Of a stretch of DNA of 64,000 nt, positions 1 through 8,582 are shown in pieces. How positions within the stretch are numbered: position 1 is the first letter of the stretch; every line of letters begins with the position of its first letter. The position numbers and the translations under genes are program-made. Source of the stretch: JBAXTZ01 sp041666525 (lineage in GTDB: Bacteria > Bacillota > Negativicutes > JBAXTZ01). The notes below the pieces were generated by a model. The model was given only the letters and a program-made list of their open reading frames with translations, was not told where the DNA came from and ran no database searches. The stretch covers positions 1 through 64,000 of the forward strand of contig JBAYGT010000010.1 of NCBI GenBank assembly GCA_041666525.1, written 5' to 3'.

Positions 1-225
1 AATATCTGCATTCGCTTTTACGAAGCAAATAAACACCACCCAACTCAAAACAAGCAAGTTGGCAAAACCGGCAATATCAAATTGAAAACCAGACTGACCC
101 TCTAACGCATCATCAAGCATTTCCGTAATATCGACTACATCGACCACCGAAACCGCCACACACAACGCAAACATAACCAATGCCAGCAAGGCCACGCGAA
201 CACACTTCGTTTTGAAAATGGACAT
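1..225 (-). CDS. Membrane protein, truncated at window edge
   Basis: The reading frame is open from an ATG at 225 to the window edge (75 codons, no stop), so only the N-terminus is visible. It starts MSIFKTKCVRVA and has a hydrophobic segment at about residues 11-32, an acidic stretch (DVVDITEMLDDALEG), and a second hydrophobic segment at about 57-70. This looks like a multi-pass inner-membrane protein. No family is recognised. A good sigma-70-type promoter lies just upstream (260-288), which supports the start and the strand. Confidence 0.5.
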   Translation of the reverse strand, partial: MSIFKTKCVRVALLALVMFALCVAVSVVDVVDITEMLDDALEGQSGFQFDIAGFANLLVLSWVVFICFVKANADI

Positions 226-259
226 ATTCGTCACTTCGTCCAAAATTTACTTTAGAATG

Positions 260-288
260 ATAATATTACATTTTATTTTTAACGTCAA
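260..288 (-). promoter_or_regulatory. Sigma-70-type promoter for the left-edge membrane protein
   Basis: On the minus strand, TTGACG (283-288) is followed by a 17-base spacer and TATTAT (260-265). It faces the gene starting at 225. Confidence 0.6.
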
Positions 289-392
289 GTATTATTATTA
301 CCAATGATCAAACAATTACGGAATATTTGCAACTTGAAAAACACTTCGTTATATTATACTATCCATCCATTCAGAAACTGTGCCACACGCAA

Positions 393-441
393 AAATGCAA
401 ATCAACCCGTCAACATTAAGTAGCCGGATTAATTTGCATTT
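393..441. terminator. Inverted repeat, probable terminator of the 477-728 gene
   Basis: Ten-base arms AAATGCAAAT (393-402) and ATTTGCATTT (432-441) are perfect complements, with T-rich sequence on both outer sides. It lies directly downstream of the small gene ending at 477 and could act in either direction. Confidence 0.45.
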
Positions 442-476
442 GTTTTTCTCGTTTTTTGTATCAGTTGCGTATTTAT

Positions 477-728
477 CTAGCGTTTCTGCTTTGCGACTAT
501 TTTCATAGCTTCTTGAACAAATCCAAGATCCAGGCCAAAATGCAACGCGATGAAAGACGCCGCCCCCGGGTCTTTGCAGAATTTTTTCACCATGCCATTG
601 GCATGATCCATATCTTTCGGAGCGTCAAGAATCATTTGATACTTATCGTTCATCCTGCCGCCGACCGCCTGCTCCAGCTCGGCTGCGTTAAGAATTCTTG
701 TTTCACTGGCAAGTTTTTTGTCTGACAT
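477..728 (-). CDS. Small protein with double-glycine leader (RiPP/bacteriocin-precursor-like)
   Basis: This 83-residue protein has a strong ribosome site (GGAGGTG) 6 bases before its ATG. Its N-terminal 24 residues resemble a Nif11/bacteriocin-type leader: LNAAELEQAVGG, in which the acidic, Leu-rich helix ends in Gly-Gly at residues 23-24. The remaining about 59 residues (starting RMNDKYQ) are charged and amphipathic, with a single Cys in the FCKDPG stretch and a basic end. The leader motif is what C39 peptidases and peptide exporters recognise in class II bacteriocins and Nif11-type precursors. No maturation enzyme is adjacent inside the window. An upstream promoter ends in TATTAT. It could also be an ordinary small cytoplasmic protein with a chance GG. 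Confidence 0.5.
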   Translation of the reverse strand: MSDKKLASETRILNAAELEQAVGGRMNDKYQMILDAPKDMDHANGMVKKFCKDPGAASFIALHFGLDLGFVQEAMKIVAKQKR

Positions 729-828
729 AATTTACACCTCCAAAATTTCTTGTCTCTATAATATCACATAATTATGGATTTTTTGTGGAGACCGCAGTGC
801 AAAAACCGTTTTATACAGCACCATTTAT

Positions 829-1317
829 TCAACCTAATCTGTTTCCGCTGGCCAGCGTCTGCAAATCAGCTCCGCTCACCCGATAAATAGTCCACTCGTC
901 CAGCACCCGCGCCTGGATGCTCTTGTAAAAATCAATCGCAGTTTGGTTCCAGTCGATTACTCCCCACTCCAACCGGCCGCACCCCCGCTCGACCGCCAAC
1001 TGCGCCATCCGGCTCAACAGTTTTTTGCCACAGCCGCGTCCGCGCATTTCCGGCAACACATACAAGTCCTCCAGATACAATCCCGGTTTTCCCAAAAACG
1101 TCGAAAAGTTATGAAAAAACAATGCAAAACCAGCCGGTGCACCGTCATAAAAGGCAATAACGACCTCAGCACACTTTCGTGTTCCAAACAGGTTATCCCT
1201 AAGTAACCGCTCATCGACACTGACTTGGTCTAAAGAATGTTCATATTCAGCCAACGCCCTGATAAACTTTAAAATTGTAGGGACATCTTCAATGGTGGCA
1301 AACCTGATATCAAACAT
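829..1317 (-). CDS. GNAT-family N-acetyltransferase (diamine/spermidine acetyltransferase-like)
   Basis: The 162-residue protein is a single GNAT domain. The acetyl-CoA loop is visible as VLPEMRGRGCGKKLL at about residues 87-101, after the beta-strand GLYLEDLY. The downstream WNQTAIDFYKS segment is the usual helix-alpha4 region. Length and the LYLEDLYV block fit the SSAT-like (spermidine/diamine or thialysine acetyltransferase) subgroup, but substrate cannot be fixed from sequence. It is a monocistronic-looking gene between the peptide gene and the two-component system. Confidence 0.8.
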   Translation of the reverse strand: MFDIRFATIEDVPTILKFIRALAEYEHSLDQVSVDERLLRDNLFGTRKCAEVVIAFYDGAPAGFALFFHNFSTFLGKPGLYLEDLYVLPEMRGRGCGKKLLSRMAQLAVERGCGRLEWGVIDWNQTAIDFYKSIQARVLDEWTIYRVSGADLQTLASGNRLG

Positions 1318-1356
1318 TTTTTACCCTCCTGTTTCACGAATATTATAACATAGAAT

Positions 1357-2469
1357 TTAACCCAAATCTGATTTTGGCAACCGCACACAAAATGTTGTGC
1401 CGTTGCCAATTTTGCTTTTCACGCTGATCGTGCCGCCGTGCGCAGCTACAAACCGTTTGACTACTGCAAGGCCGATCCCCGACCCGCCGGTATCCTTGGT
1501 ACGTGAGCGGTCACTACGAAAGCAGCAATCAAAAATAAACGGTAAATCAGCTGGTTCAATTCCCTCACCATTGTCGCTAATCGCAATTTCTACAAAAGCT
1601 TTCCCGGCATCAACTGTTTCAACACAATCTATTTCGATTTTCCCGCCAATCAAGCTATGCCGGATCGCGTTAGTCAACAGATTGCCGATAATCTGCGAAA
1701 TTCTGCGACTATCGGCAGCTATTTCCAGTTCAGCCGGCAATTTGGTAGTTATAATAATGTTTTTTGCGTCTGCCAACGGCTTGAAAGACCGTGCAGTACG
1801 TTCGAGCAATTGCCCGACGCTGATTAAATCCTTATTAATCAATGAATCAGCGCTTTCCAGCAGCATTAAATCGCGTAAGTCGTTTACTAAATATTTGAGT
1901 TGCGCAGTTTCCTGCAATAACGATTGGATTGTAGCGACCGAATTTTCCACCACTCCGTCGAGCATTCCCTCCAGATTGCCTTGAATAATCGTAAGCGGTG
2001 TTTTTAGTTCGTGGGCAATGTCGGCAAGCAACTGCAATTGCCGGGCTTCTGACGCCTGTAGCGAACCTGCCATATCATTAAAACTAATCGCCAGCTCACC
2101 AACTTCATCGTTGGTTTTAACATCAGCGCGCGCGGCAAAATCACCGGCAGCAATGGCTTTTGCCGAAACAGTCAGCTTGCAGAGCGGAATCGTAATTCCC
2201 CGGGCGATAAAATAGCTGACAATCGTGCCCAACGCAACAATTGCGACGCTCAGCCAATGAATTGAATGATGAAAAGAATCAAAGAACACTTTTTCGTTTG
2301 AACCATTCAGGAAATGCCCGGCATTGCTGCCGTTCATGAGCAAATACATCTGGAAATGATTATCCATCTGATAGTTGGTAATAATATTTATCGTAACCAC
2401 CACCAACGTCAACAACAACAAAGTCGCACCGGTAATTTTAAGCGTAATACTGCGTAAGAATCTATTCAT
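1357..2469 (-). CDS. Sensor histidine kinase, HAMP type (BaeS-like)
   Basis: This 370-residue membrane kinase has a transmembrane segment at about residues 9-28, a short extracytoplasmic loop of about 40 residues, a second transmembrane segment at about 70-90, and a HAMP linker to about 145. The dimerisation/phospho-acceptor box is DIAHELKTPLTIIQGN, and the ATPase domain has an N box (NLLTNAIRHS), a G1 box (DNGEGI) and a G2 box (GGSGIGLAVV). The short loop suggests sensing at or within the membrane. The ATG overlaps the end of the response-regulator gene by 8 bases, so the pair is translationally coupled. Confidence 0.9.
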   Translation of the reverse strand: MNRFLRSITLKITGATLLLLTLVVVTINIITNYQMDNHFQMYLLMNGSNAGHFLNGSNEKVFFDSFHHSIHWLSVAIVALGTIVSYFIARGITIPLCKLTVSAKAIAAGDFAARADVKTNDEVGELAISFNDMAGSLQASEARQLQLLADIAHELKTPLTIIQGNLEGMLDGVVENSVATIQSLLQETAQLKYLVNDLRDLMLLESADSLINKDLISVGQLLERTARSFKPLADAKNIIITTKLPAELEIAADSRRISQIIGNLLTNAIRHSLIGGKIEIDCVETVDAGKAFVEIAISDNGEGIEPADLPFIFDCCFRSDRSRTKDTGGSGIGLAVVKRFVAAHGGTISVKSKIGNGTTFCVRLPKSDLG

Positions 2470-3142
2470 CGCTCACCCACTTGTAACCCACGCCAAAAAC
2501 TGTCGCTATCCGTTTTTGTCCGTCCGTAATCTTTTTTCGCAAATTCTTAATGTGCGCATCAATCGTCCGCTCGTAGCCCTCATAAGCAAAATCCTGAAAC
2601 TGATCGGCAATTTGCAGACGGCTAAACACCCGGCCCGGCGCCGCTGCCAATAACGCCAAAATTTTAAACTCCGTCGGTGTCAATTCCAGCGGCTGACTAG
2701 CAAAAGAAACTTCGTGCGCAACCGGATTTATCCGCAAACTGCCGGCCACGATTATCCTGCCGCTGCCACTATTCCGAACTATGCCGCGCCGTAAAATAGC
2801 TTTGGTGCGGGCGATGACCTCACGCGGGCTAAACGGTTTGCCGACATAATCATCCGCGCCCAGCTCCAAACCGATTAACCGGTCTGTTTCATCGTCGCGC
2901 GCCGACAACATCAATATCGGCGTATTTGACGTTTCCCGCAGCCGCTTGCAAACTTCCCGGCCGTTTTGTTTTGGCAACAAATAGTCGAGCACCACTAAAT
3001 CAGGCTGATGCGCAGCGTGCAGTTCCAGCGCCTGTTCGCCGTCATGCGCCGTAATTACCTGGTAGCCGGCGGCAATAAAATATTTTTCCAGCAACTCAAT
3101 TATCTTTTTATCATCATCGACAAGAAGAATTTTTTCACTCAT
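2462..3142 (-). CDS. OmpR/PhoB-family response regulator
   Basis: The receiver domain carries the DDD acidic pocket (LLVDDDKK), the phospho-acceptor Asp in LVVLDYLLP, and the conserved Lys in DDYVGKPF. The C-terminal winged helix has the typical LELTPTEFKILALLA and RTIDAHIKNLRKKI segments. The start is taken as the ATG at 3142 (MSEKILLVD) preceded by AAAGGTG, not the GTG two codons earlier. Its partner kinase is the overlapping next gene. Targets are not evident; OmpR-type binding repeats do occur in this window (near 13.9, 37.8 and 41.5 kb). Confidence 0.92.
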   Translation of the reverse strand: MSEKILLVDDDKKIIELLEKYFIAAGYQVITAHDGEQALELHAAHQPDLVVLDYLLPKQNGREVCKRLRETSNTPILMLSARDDETDRLIGLELGADDYVGKPFSPREVIARTKAILRRGIVRNSGSGRIIVAGSLRINPVAHEVSFASQPLELTPTEFKILALLAAAPGRVFSRLQIADQFQDFAYEGYERTIDAHIKNLRKKITDGQKRIATVFGVGYKWVSDE

Positions 3143-3229
3143 CTGCACACCTTTTATACATTATTATACAGTACTTTCATCAACCACTCAAAAGCAGTCT
3201 GTTATGGATTGCAGCGCCATGAAGAAAAA

Positions 3230-3247
3230 AGCCGATACTAATCGGCT
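3230..3247 (-). terminator. Terminator of the Rrf2-ferredoxin-hcp operon
   Basis: The stem AGCCGAT / ATCGGCT with a 4-base loop is followed on the minus strand by a T-rich run. It sits 17 bases after the hcp stop codon. Confidence 0.75.
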
Positions 3248-3264
3248 TTTTCTTCGTTGGCTTT

Positions 3265-4899
3265 TTATCCAAGTATTTCTTTCAAATCTGCCTCAACGGT
3301 CGTTGTCGGCGCAATGCCGAATTTTTCGACCAAAACATTCAGTACTGCCGGTTTGATAAAGGCCGGTAGCGAAGGGCCAAGTTTGATATTCTTGATGCCC
3401 AGATTCAGGAGCGATAGTAAAATCACGACCGCTTTTTGTTCATACCAGGACAAAATCATGGACAGCGGCAAACCGTTAACCTCGGTCTTGAAAGCATCCG
3501 CCAAAGCCATAGCGATTTTCACCGCTGAGTAAGCATCGTTGCACTGGCCGATATCCAGCAACCGCGGTAACCCTTCAATGTCACCGAACTCCAGCTTGTT
3601 GAACCGGTATTTACCGCATGCCAAAGTCAAAATAACACAATCTTGCGGAATACTCTGCGCAAGCTCGGTATAGTAGTTGCGTCCCGGCTTTGCACCATCA
3701 CAGCCGCCCACCAGGAAAAAATGGCGGATTTTTCCGCGTTGTACCAGATCAATTACTTTTTCAGCCGCCCCGAGTACTGCATTTCTGCCAAAGCCGACCA
3801 GGATTTCTTTTTTCGGCTCGTCTTCAACAAATCCGGGCGCGGCTAACGCGGCTGCAATAACCGGGCTAAAATCTTTATCAGCACCAATATGTTTTACCCC
3901 CGGAAACGCTACCAGGCCGGTAGTAAAAATTCGATCGTTATAGCTCGGCCGCGGTTTTTGAATACAATTGGTGGTCATCAAAATTGCGCCCGGGAAAGCG
4001 TCAAATTCATTTTGCTGGTTTTGCCAGGCTGAACCATAGTTGCCGTAAAAATGCGGATGTTTCTTTAACTCCGGATAGGCGTGTGTCGGTAACATTTCGC
4101 CGTGTGTATAAATATTGATGCCTTTACCGGCAGTCTGCTCCAACAGCAATTGCAAATCCCGCAAATCATGTCCGGAAACTACAATGGCTTTTCCGGCTTT
4201 AGTAGTTACCGGCACGCTGGTCGGAACCGGGTGCCCGTAAGTACCGGTGTTACCGGCGTCAAGCAACTCCATTACCCGGATGTTAACCGCCCCGGTGCGC
4301 AGCGCCATGGCTACCAACGCATTCAGGTCGAACTGCTCTTGTGCCAGGAAATCGAGCGCTTCGTGGAAAAACGCAAATACTGAATCGTCTTTTTGACCAA
4401 GAACAAGCGCGTGGTCAGCATACGCCGCCATTCCTTTTAACCCGAACACTATCAGATAATAAACCCCGGCGGCCTCTTCGCCCCACATTAATTCGCGCGC
4501 CTTAATGCCCACGTCGGCCGCTTGCGCCATTTGCACGCTGCGATTAGCATCATACTTCCAAGCCGCAGCACCGTTTGCTAGCGTTGCGCCACCGGCAGCC
4601 GCCCATTCCGACCGCAAAAAATTACGGATGTCGTTAGCTTTTTGCAGCAACAAATCTATTCTGTTCTCATCGAAGTTTACATTGGTAATTGTTGTAAACA
4701 ATGCCTCGACCACAAATTTGTCGGCATCCGGATAAGTTTTACCCATTCCCCGCAACGCATGGGCGTACATCGCAACTGCCTGAGTCGCGTACAACAGCAG
4801 GTCCTGCTGATCGGAAACCACCGCACTCTTGCCGCACACTCCCTGCGCCAAATTGCAGCCCTGGCCTTTCATTGTCTGTTCACATTGATAACAAAACAT
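3265..4899 (-). CDS. hcp: Hybrid cluster protein (hydroxylamine reductase)
   Basis: Hcp (544 residues) is a cytoplasmic Fe-S protein that reduces hydroxylamine to ammonia in vitro and acts in vivo mainly in nitric-oxide detoxification. The N-terminal cubane ligands are visible as Cys3, Cys6, Cys15 and Cys22 (MFCYQCEQT, GCNLAQGVC). C-terminal hybrid-cluster segments are recognisable, including VGGCDGAKPGRNYY, ILTLACGKYRFN and LDIGQCNDAYSAVKIA. It is the third gene after an Rrf2 regulator and a ferredoxin-like protein in one operon, a standard arrangement in which the ferredoxin supplies electrons and the Rrf2 protein senses NO or Fe-S status. Confidence 0.95.
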   Translation of the reverse strand: MFCYQCEQTMKGQGCNLAQGVCGKSAVVSDQQDLLLYATQAVAMYAHALRGMGKTYPDADKFVVEALFTTITNVNFDENRIDLLLQKANDIRNFLRSEWAAAGGATLANGAAAWKYDANRSVQMAQAADVGIKARELMWGEEAAGVYYLIVFGLKGMAAYADHALVLGQKDDSVFAFFHEALDFLAQEQFDLNALVAMALRTGAVNIRVMELLDAGNTGTYGHPVPTSVPVTTKAGKAIVVSGHDLRDLQLLLEQTAGKGINIYTHGEMLPTHAYPELKKHPHFYGNYGSAWQNQQNEFDAFPGAILMTTNCIQKPRPSYNDRIFTTGLVAFPGVKHIGADKDFSPVIAAALAAPGFVEDEPKKEILVGFGRNAVLGAAEKVIDLVQRGKIRHFFLVGGCDGAKPGRNYYTELAQSIPQDCVILTLACGKYRFNKLEFGDIEGLPRLLDIGQCNDAYSAVKIAMALADAFKTEVNGLPLSMILSWYEQKAVVILLSLLNLGIKNIKLGPSLPAFIKPAVLNVLVEKFGIAPTTTVEADLKEILG

Positions 4900-4934
4900 T
4901 TTAATCCTCCACTTTTTTATTTTGAATATTGAAT

Positions 4935-5669
4935 TTATATCTTAATGACAACTGTTTTTACGAATACCGGTTTTTGCGCCATAGCAACCGCGGCAGTCAC
5001 AATCCGTTCCAGTCCGGCACAACACGGCACTTCCATACGCACCACGGTGATACTCCGCAGATTATTCGCAGCGATTAACTCAGCCAGCTTGCCGATATGT
5101 TGGTCAGCATCGTCGAGTTTGGGACAAGCAATTGCCAGCACCACATTTTCGCCGAGAAAATTGGCGTGAAAATTCGGATCGGCAAATCCGGCGCACTGTG
5201 CCGCCAGCACCAATGATGCGTCATTCAGGTACGGCGCATTAACTGGAATCAGTTGCAACTGCACCGGCCAGTTCTCCAGCCGGGACGGTTGTTCGCTGCC
5301 ACCGCAGTTGTCAGCAATTTTAGCTTTGTCGAGTTTTTTCGCCAGCGTGCCGGGGCAACCGCAAGCCAGTTTTTCCGGTGCTTTCGACAGCTTGGCAGCC
5401 TGACAACAAGGTGATATTTGCACACCAGTCTCCAGATGCTGTTTAACAGCAACTTCATCAAACGCCGCCGCTGCGCGCGTTTCAAAAGTCAATGCGCCTT
5501 GCGGACATTCACCGATACACGCGCCCAGTCCGTCACAAAAATGGTCGGCAATGATTTCGGCTTTGCCGGCTTTTAGCGCCAGCGCCCCTTCGTGGCAAGC
5601 CGTTACACACTGACCGCAACCATTACATTTATCCCGGTCGATTTTAATAATCTGTCTCTGCTGTTTCAT
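4935..5669 (-). CDS. 4Fe-4S ferredoxin-domain protein, probable Hcp electron partner
   Basis: This 244-residue protein opens with a bacterial-type ferredoxin module: CNGCGQCVTAC at residues 15-25 and a second, looser cluster motif CDGLGACIGECP at about 44-55. The C-terminal about 170 residues hold further Cys-rich spots (SPCCQAA, CGCPG, MEVPCCAGLERI) that could bind more clusters or a flavin partner. It lies 35 bases upstream of hcp and 11 downstream of the Rrf2 gene. Proteins of this architecture commonly accompany hcp in anaerobes; the role as reductant for Hcp is inferred from context. Confidence 0.8.
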   Translation of the reverse strand: MKQQRQIIKIDRDKCNGCGQCVTACHEGALALKAGKAEIIADHFCDGLGACIGECPQGALTFETRAAAAFDEVAVKQHLETGVQISPCCQAAKLSKAPEKLACGCPGTLAKKLDKAKIADNCGGSEQPSRLENWPVQLQLIPVNAPYLNDASLVLAAQCAGFADPNFHANFLGENVVLAIACPKLDDADQHIGKLAELIAANNLRSITVVRMEVPCCAGLERIVTAAVAMAQKPVFVKTVVIKI

Positions 5670-5680
5670 TTGTTACCCCC

Positions 5681-6088
5681 TTAGCCTTTCATCAAATCCG
5701 CAACGGTGTGTGTTGATAAAAATTCGAAAAATTTCTGGTCAATCTCACGAATTACGTTACCGAACAGGCATCCGCCAAAAATACAAGTATTAAGCCCGGC
5801 CAAGCATTCCGCATCCGCCAGCTTGCCTTCAAACATTTCATAAATCACCAGTAAGACAATCGCCTCCGGCTGAACCTTAAGCACAAATCCGCCGCCGCGT
5901 CCGCGGCTGGATTCAACTACACCGGCTTTCGCCAACCGTTGCATAACTTTGTGCAATGTGTTTTGTGATTTCCGGGTTATCTGGGCAATTTCCGCCGCGC
6001 CCAACGCACCGGTTTTCGACCGCGCAATTAAGGCGATGGCATGGTAAGCAAGTAATGTCATCTCGGAAAATTTTACGCAACTATTCAT
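5681..6088 (-). CDS. Rrf2-family Fe-S transcriptional regulator (NsrR/IscR-like)
   Basis: The 135-residue regulator has an N-terminal winged helix (AEIAQITRKSQNTLHKVMQRL, the recognition region) with wing residues SRGRGGGF, and three Cys at 95, 102 and 107 (spacing CX6CX4C), the cluster ligands of the Rrf2 family. Leading an hcp operon, it most likely responds to nitric oxide or cluster loss. A strong ribosome site (AGGAGG) precedes the ATG. An imperfect 14-bp palindrome overlaps the -10 of its promoter and fits autorepression. Confidence 0.9.
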   Translation of the reverse strand: MNSCVKFSEMTLLAYHAIALIARSKTGALGAAEIAQITRKSQNTLHKVMQRLAKAGVVESSRGRGGGFVLKVQPEAIVLLVIYEMFEGKLADAECLAGLNTCIFGGCLFGNVIREIDQKFFEFLSTHTVADLMKG

Positions 6089-6103
6089 TTCTGCCTCCTA
6101 TTT

Positions 6104-6135
6104 GGTATTGTAATACCACTTTGCCTGTTTGTCAA
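6104..6135 (-). promoter_or_regulatory. Promoter and Rrf2-type operator of the hcp operon
   Basis: On the minus strand TTGACA (6130-6135), 17-base spacer, TACAAT (6107-6112). The palindrome GGTATT-AC-AATACC (6104-6117) covers the whole -10, so a bound regulator would block polymerase. This is visible in sequence; the operator role is inferred. Confidence 0.7.
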
Positions 6136-6170
6136 CGACTTTAAATTTTTAATTTCGCGCAACAAAAAAA

Positions 6171-6192
6171 CCTGACGGAAAATCCGTTCAGG
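6171..6192 (-). terminator. Terminator of the 6216-6701 gene
   Basis: Stem CCTGaACGGA / TCCGTCAGG on the minus strand followed by seven T, 24 bases after the stop codon. Confidence 0.8.
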
Positions 6193-6215
6193 CTCTTCAA
6201 AAAATCGTTAACCAT

Positions 6216-6701
6216 TCAAATCAACAGCAGTATTTCGCGGCAAACAGCGTCGATACTCTTGTTGCTGGTATCAACCTTTATTGTATCCAGTCGCTGATAA
6301 TTCGGCAAGCGCGTCAGGCTGTCGGTAATCACCCGCTCCTCTCTGCCGCCGGACTTCATTCTGGCAACAAGTTCATTTGCCGGGCAGGTCAAGGAAATTT
6401 TAATCAACTCAAAACTGTAACCTTCCAACCGCTGCAACAATTCGTCAAAAATTACCTGCTCGTGCATAACCCAGTTGAAAATTACATACTGAAACGAAGA
6501 ATTGGCGAGATAATTACGCAACAAATGGCTGATATTATCCATGACCATGCTTTTATTCTCATCACTGAAATCCCAAGGGTTCATTAACCAGCACCAGTCG
6601 CCGTCCAGCCAAACCGAGTGCTCAAGCAATTTGTACAACCGGCTGCAAACTGCTGTCTTGCCGACGCCCATCGTGCCGTTGATGATTATCAGTTTTTTCA
6701 T
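6216..6701 (-). CDS. P-loop nucleoside/nucleotide-kinase-like protein
   Basis: A 161-residue single-domain P-loop protein with Walker A GTMGVGKT at residues 9-16 and a DGDWCW motif at about 33-38, resembling the acidic substrate-binding spot of small kinases. A lid-like basic stretch (RMKSGGREER) sits at about 114-123. Length and layout match the AAA_33/AAA_18-type kinases that phosphorylate nucleosides, sugars or antibiotics; the substrate is unknown. It is transcribed alone and has its own terminator. Confidence 0.7.
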   Translation of the reverse strand: MKKLIIINGTMGVGKTAVCSRLYKLLEHSVWLDGDWCWLMNPWDFSDENKSMVMDNISHLLRNYLANSSFQYVIFNWVMHEQVIFDELLQRLEGYSFELIKISLTCPANELVARMKSGGREERVITDSLTRLPNYQRLDTIKVDTSNKSIDAVCREILLLI

Positions 6702-6767
6702 TTTGCAAAATCCTTGCTTTCTGTTATACCGTGCCGCGGTTCAAGTTCATGGAAAATCAGGCCGTGT

Positions 6768-8567
6768 TTATTTGTTATTCAACCCTTCAAGGGTTTCCTG
6801 CCGCAACAGCCGCCGAATCACGCGCAACGCTTCAAAAATAATCAACAGCGCCAGCACAATCAGCACCGCGCTCATGATTGCATTAATGTCGCCGAGCGCA
6901 GTTTTTTGCGCCCAAAACATACTGATATTACTAACGCCGGCAGCAATAACGGTGACCGCCATGAAAGCGAACGGTACCGCAGCTACCAATGCATAGCTGC
7001 GGTTTTTATTAATTTTCAGAATAATCACAATACCGATTGCCAGCGCAATCGTACCTAACAACTGATTTGCCACGCCAAACATCGGCCAGATTGTCGCAAT
7101 ATTACCATTATAGACCAAATAACCCCAGAGGAAGCTGACAATCGCGCTGCTAATAATAACTCCGGGCAGCCAGTTTTGCTCTTTGGCTTTCGGATGGATA
7201 TATACACCGGCAACATCCTGCAGCAAGTAGCGCGCCACCCGGGTACCGGCATCAATCGCCGACAGAATGAAGAGTGCCTCGAACATTATCGCAAACTGAT
7301 ACCAGTAATTCATGAATTTCTTCAAACCGCCAATATTCGAAAAAATCTCTGCCATCCCAACCGCTAACGACACGGCCCCGCCCGGACGGTTGGTTACATC
7401 GATTCCGACCATAGCTGACAGCTTCTGAATATCATGGGTAGGAAAAATCGCACTTATCTTGGCGTACGCTGCCGCCGGTGCGTTTATCGCGAAATAATCA
7501 CCGGCGCTCAACGCGCCGACCGCAACCAGCGCCATCACCGAGACAAAGCCCTCAATCATCATACTGCCATAGGCAATAGTTTTTATCTGTTTTTCTTTGT
7601 CAACCATCTTGGGCGTTGTCCCTGAACCAACCAGTGAGTGGAAACCGGAAATTGCGCCACAAGCGATAGTGATAAAGACATAAGGCCATACCGGCCCCGG
7701 CACGATCGGACCGCCGCCGTGAATAAACTGGGTAGCAAACGGCATATTCATTTGCGGCTGAACAAAGAGAATTCCGATTGCCAGCGCCAGAATCGTTCCA
7801 ATCTTCATATAGGAACTTAAGTAATCTCTGGGTGCCAGCAGCAGCCACACCGGCAGCGTTGCCGCGATAAAACCGTACAGCGGCAAAATAATGCTGAGTT
7901 CTTTATCCGACCAGGTAAAAATACCGGCAATTGCTGAACCGGGAATCAAATGCCCGGTAAAAACGGCGCCTAACACCAGAAAAAAACCGATAATAGAACC
8001 GGAAATTATCGATCCGGGCGACCATCTGAACATGTACATCCCGATCAGCATGGCAATCGGCACCGTCATAAACAACGTATAAGAACCCCAGGGATTATTA
8101 AACAACGCATTGACAACCACAACTGCAAACCCGGCCAAAGCCAGTATTATTATAAAAAAAGTTGCCATTGAAGTCGCAAATCCCGCCAACGGCCCGAGCT
8201 CTTTGCGGGCAATCACTGCCAGCGATTTGCCATTATGCCGGGTCGAAGCAAACAGAACAATAAAATCGTGCAAACCACCGGCAAACACCGAACCGAGTAA
8301 AATCCAGACGAAACCCGGCCCCCAGCCATATTGAGCGGCTAAAATCGGCCCGACCAGCGGGCCGGAGCCGGCGATGGCGGCAAAATGATGGCCAAACAAT
8401 ATCCATTTTTTTGTCGGCACATACTCGCAGCCGTCATTCAAACGATGTGACGGCGTAATATTGCTGTCATCCAGCATCAGAACTTTAGTAGCAATAAACG
8501 CGGCGTAATAGCGGTACCCCAAAGCAAATACGCAACCCGCGGTAATCACCAAATAAATGCTGTTCAT
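6768..8567 (-). CDS. cstA: CstA-family pyruvate/peptide transporter
   Basis: This roughly 599-residue polytopic protein has the conserved N-terminal CstA block: YRYYAAFIATKVL, the HHFAAIAGSGPLVGPILAAQ loop and the GLHDF motif. At least 14 hydrophobic segments are apparent. CstA and its paralogue BtsT import pyruvate, and in some bacteria peptides, during carbon limitation. The ATG at 8567 lies 7 bases after GGAGG; the TTG one codon earlier is rejected. The gene follows the DUF2461 gene by 15 bases, so the two are probably co-transcribed. At about 600 residues it is closer to the shorter CstA group than to the about 700-residue E. coli form. Confidence 0.93.
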   Translation of the reverse strand: MNSIYLVITAGCVFALGYRYYAAFIATKVLMLDDSNITPSHRLNDGCEYVPTKKWILFGHHFAAIAGSGPLVGPILAAQYGWGPGFVWILLGSVFAGGLHDFIVLFASTRHNGKSLAVIARKELGPLAGFATSMATFFIIILALAGFAVVVVNALFNNPWGSYTLFMTVPIAMLIGMYMFRWSPGSIISGSIIGFFLVLGAVFTGHLIPGSAIAGIFTWSDKELSIILPLYGFIAATLPVWLLLAPRDYLSSYMKIGTILALAIGILFVQPQMNMPFATQFIHGGGPIVPGPVWPYVFITIACGAISGFHSLVGSGTTPKMVDKEKQIKTIAYGSMMIEGFVSVMALVAVGALSAGDYFAINAPAAAYAKISAIFPTHDIQKLSAMVGIDVTNRPGGAVSLAVGMAEIFSNIGGLKKFMNYWYQFAIMFEALFILSAIDAGTRVARYLLQDVAGVYIHPKAKEQNWLPGVIISSAIVSFLWGYLVYNGNIATIWPMFGVANQLLGTIALAIGIVIILKINKNRSYALVAAVPFAFMAVTVIAAGVSNISMFWAQKTALGDINAIMSAVLIVLALLIIFEALRVIRRLLRQETLEGLNNK

Positions 8568-8582
8568 CAATTCCTCCGGTTT

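Noticed and set aside
456..725. Plus-strand ORF opposite the double-glycine peptide gene
   Set aside because: No ribosome site and it is antisense to a gene with GGAGG and a promoter; treated as a shadow frame.
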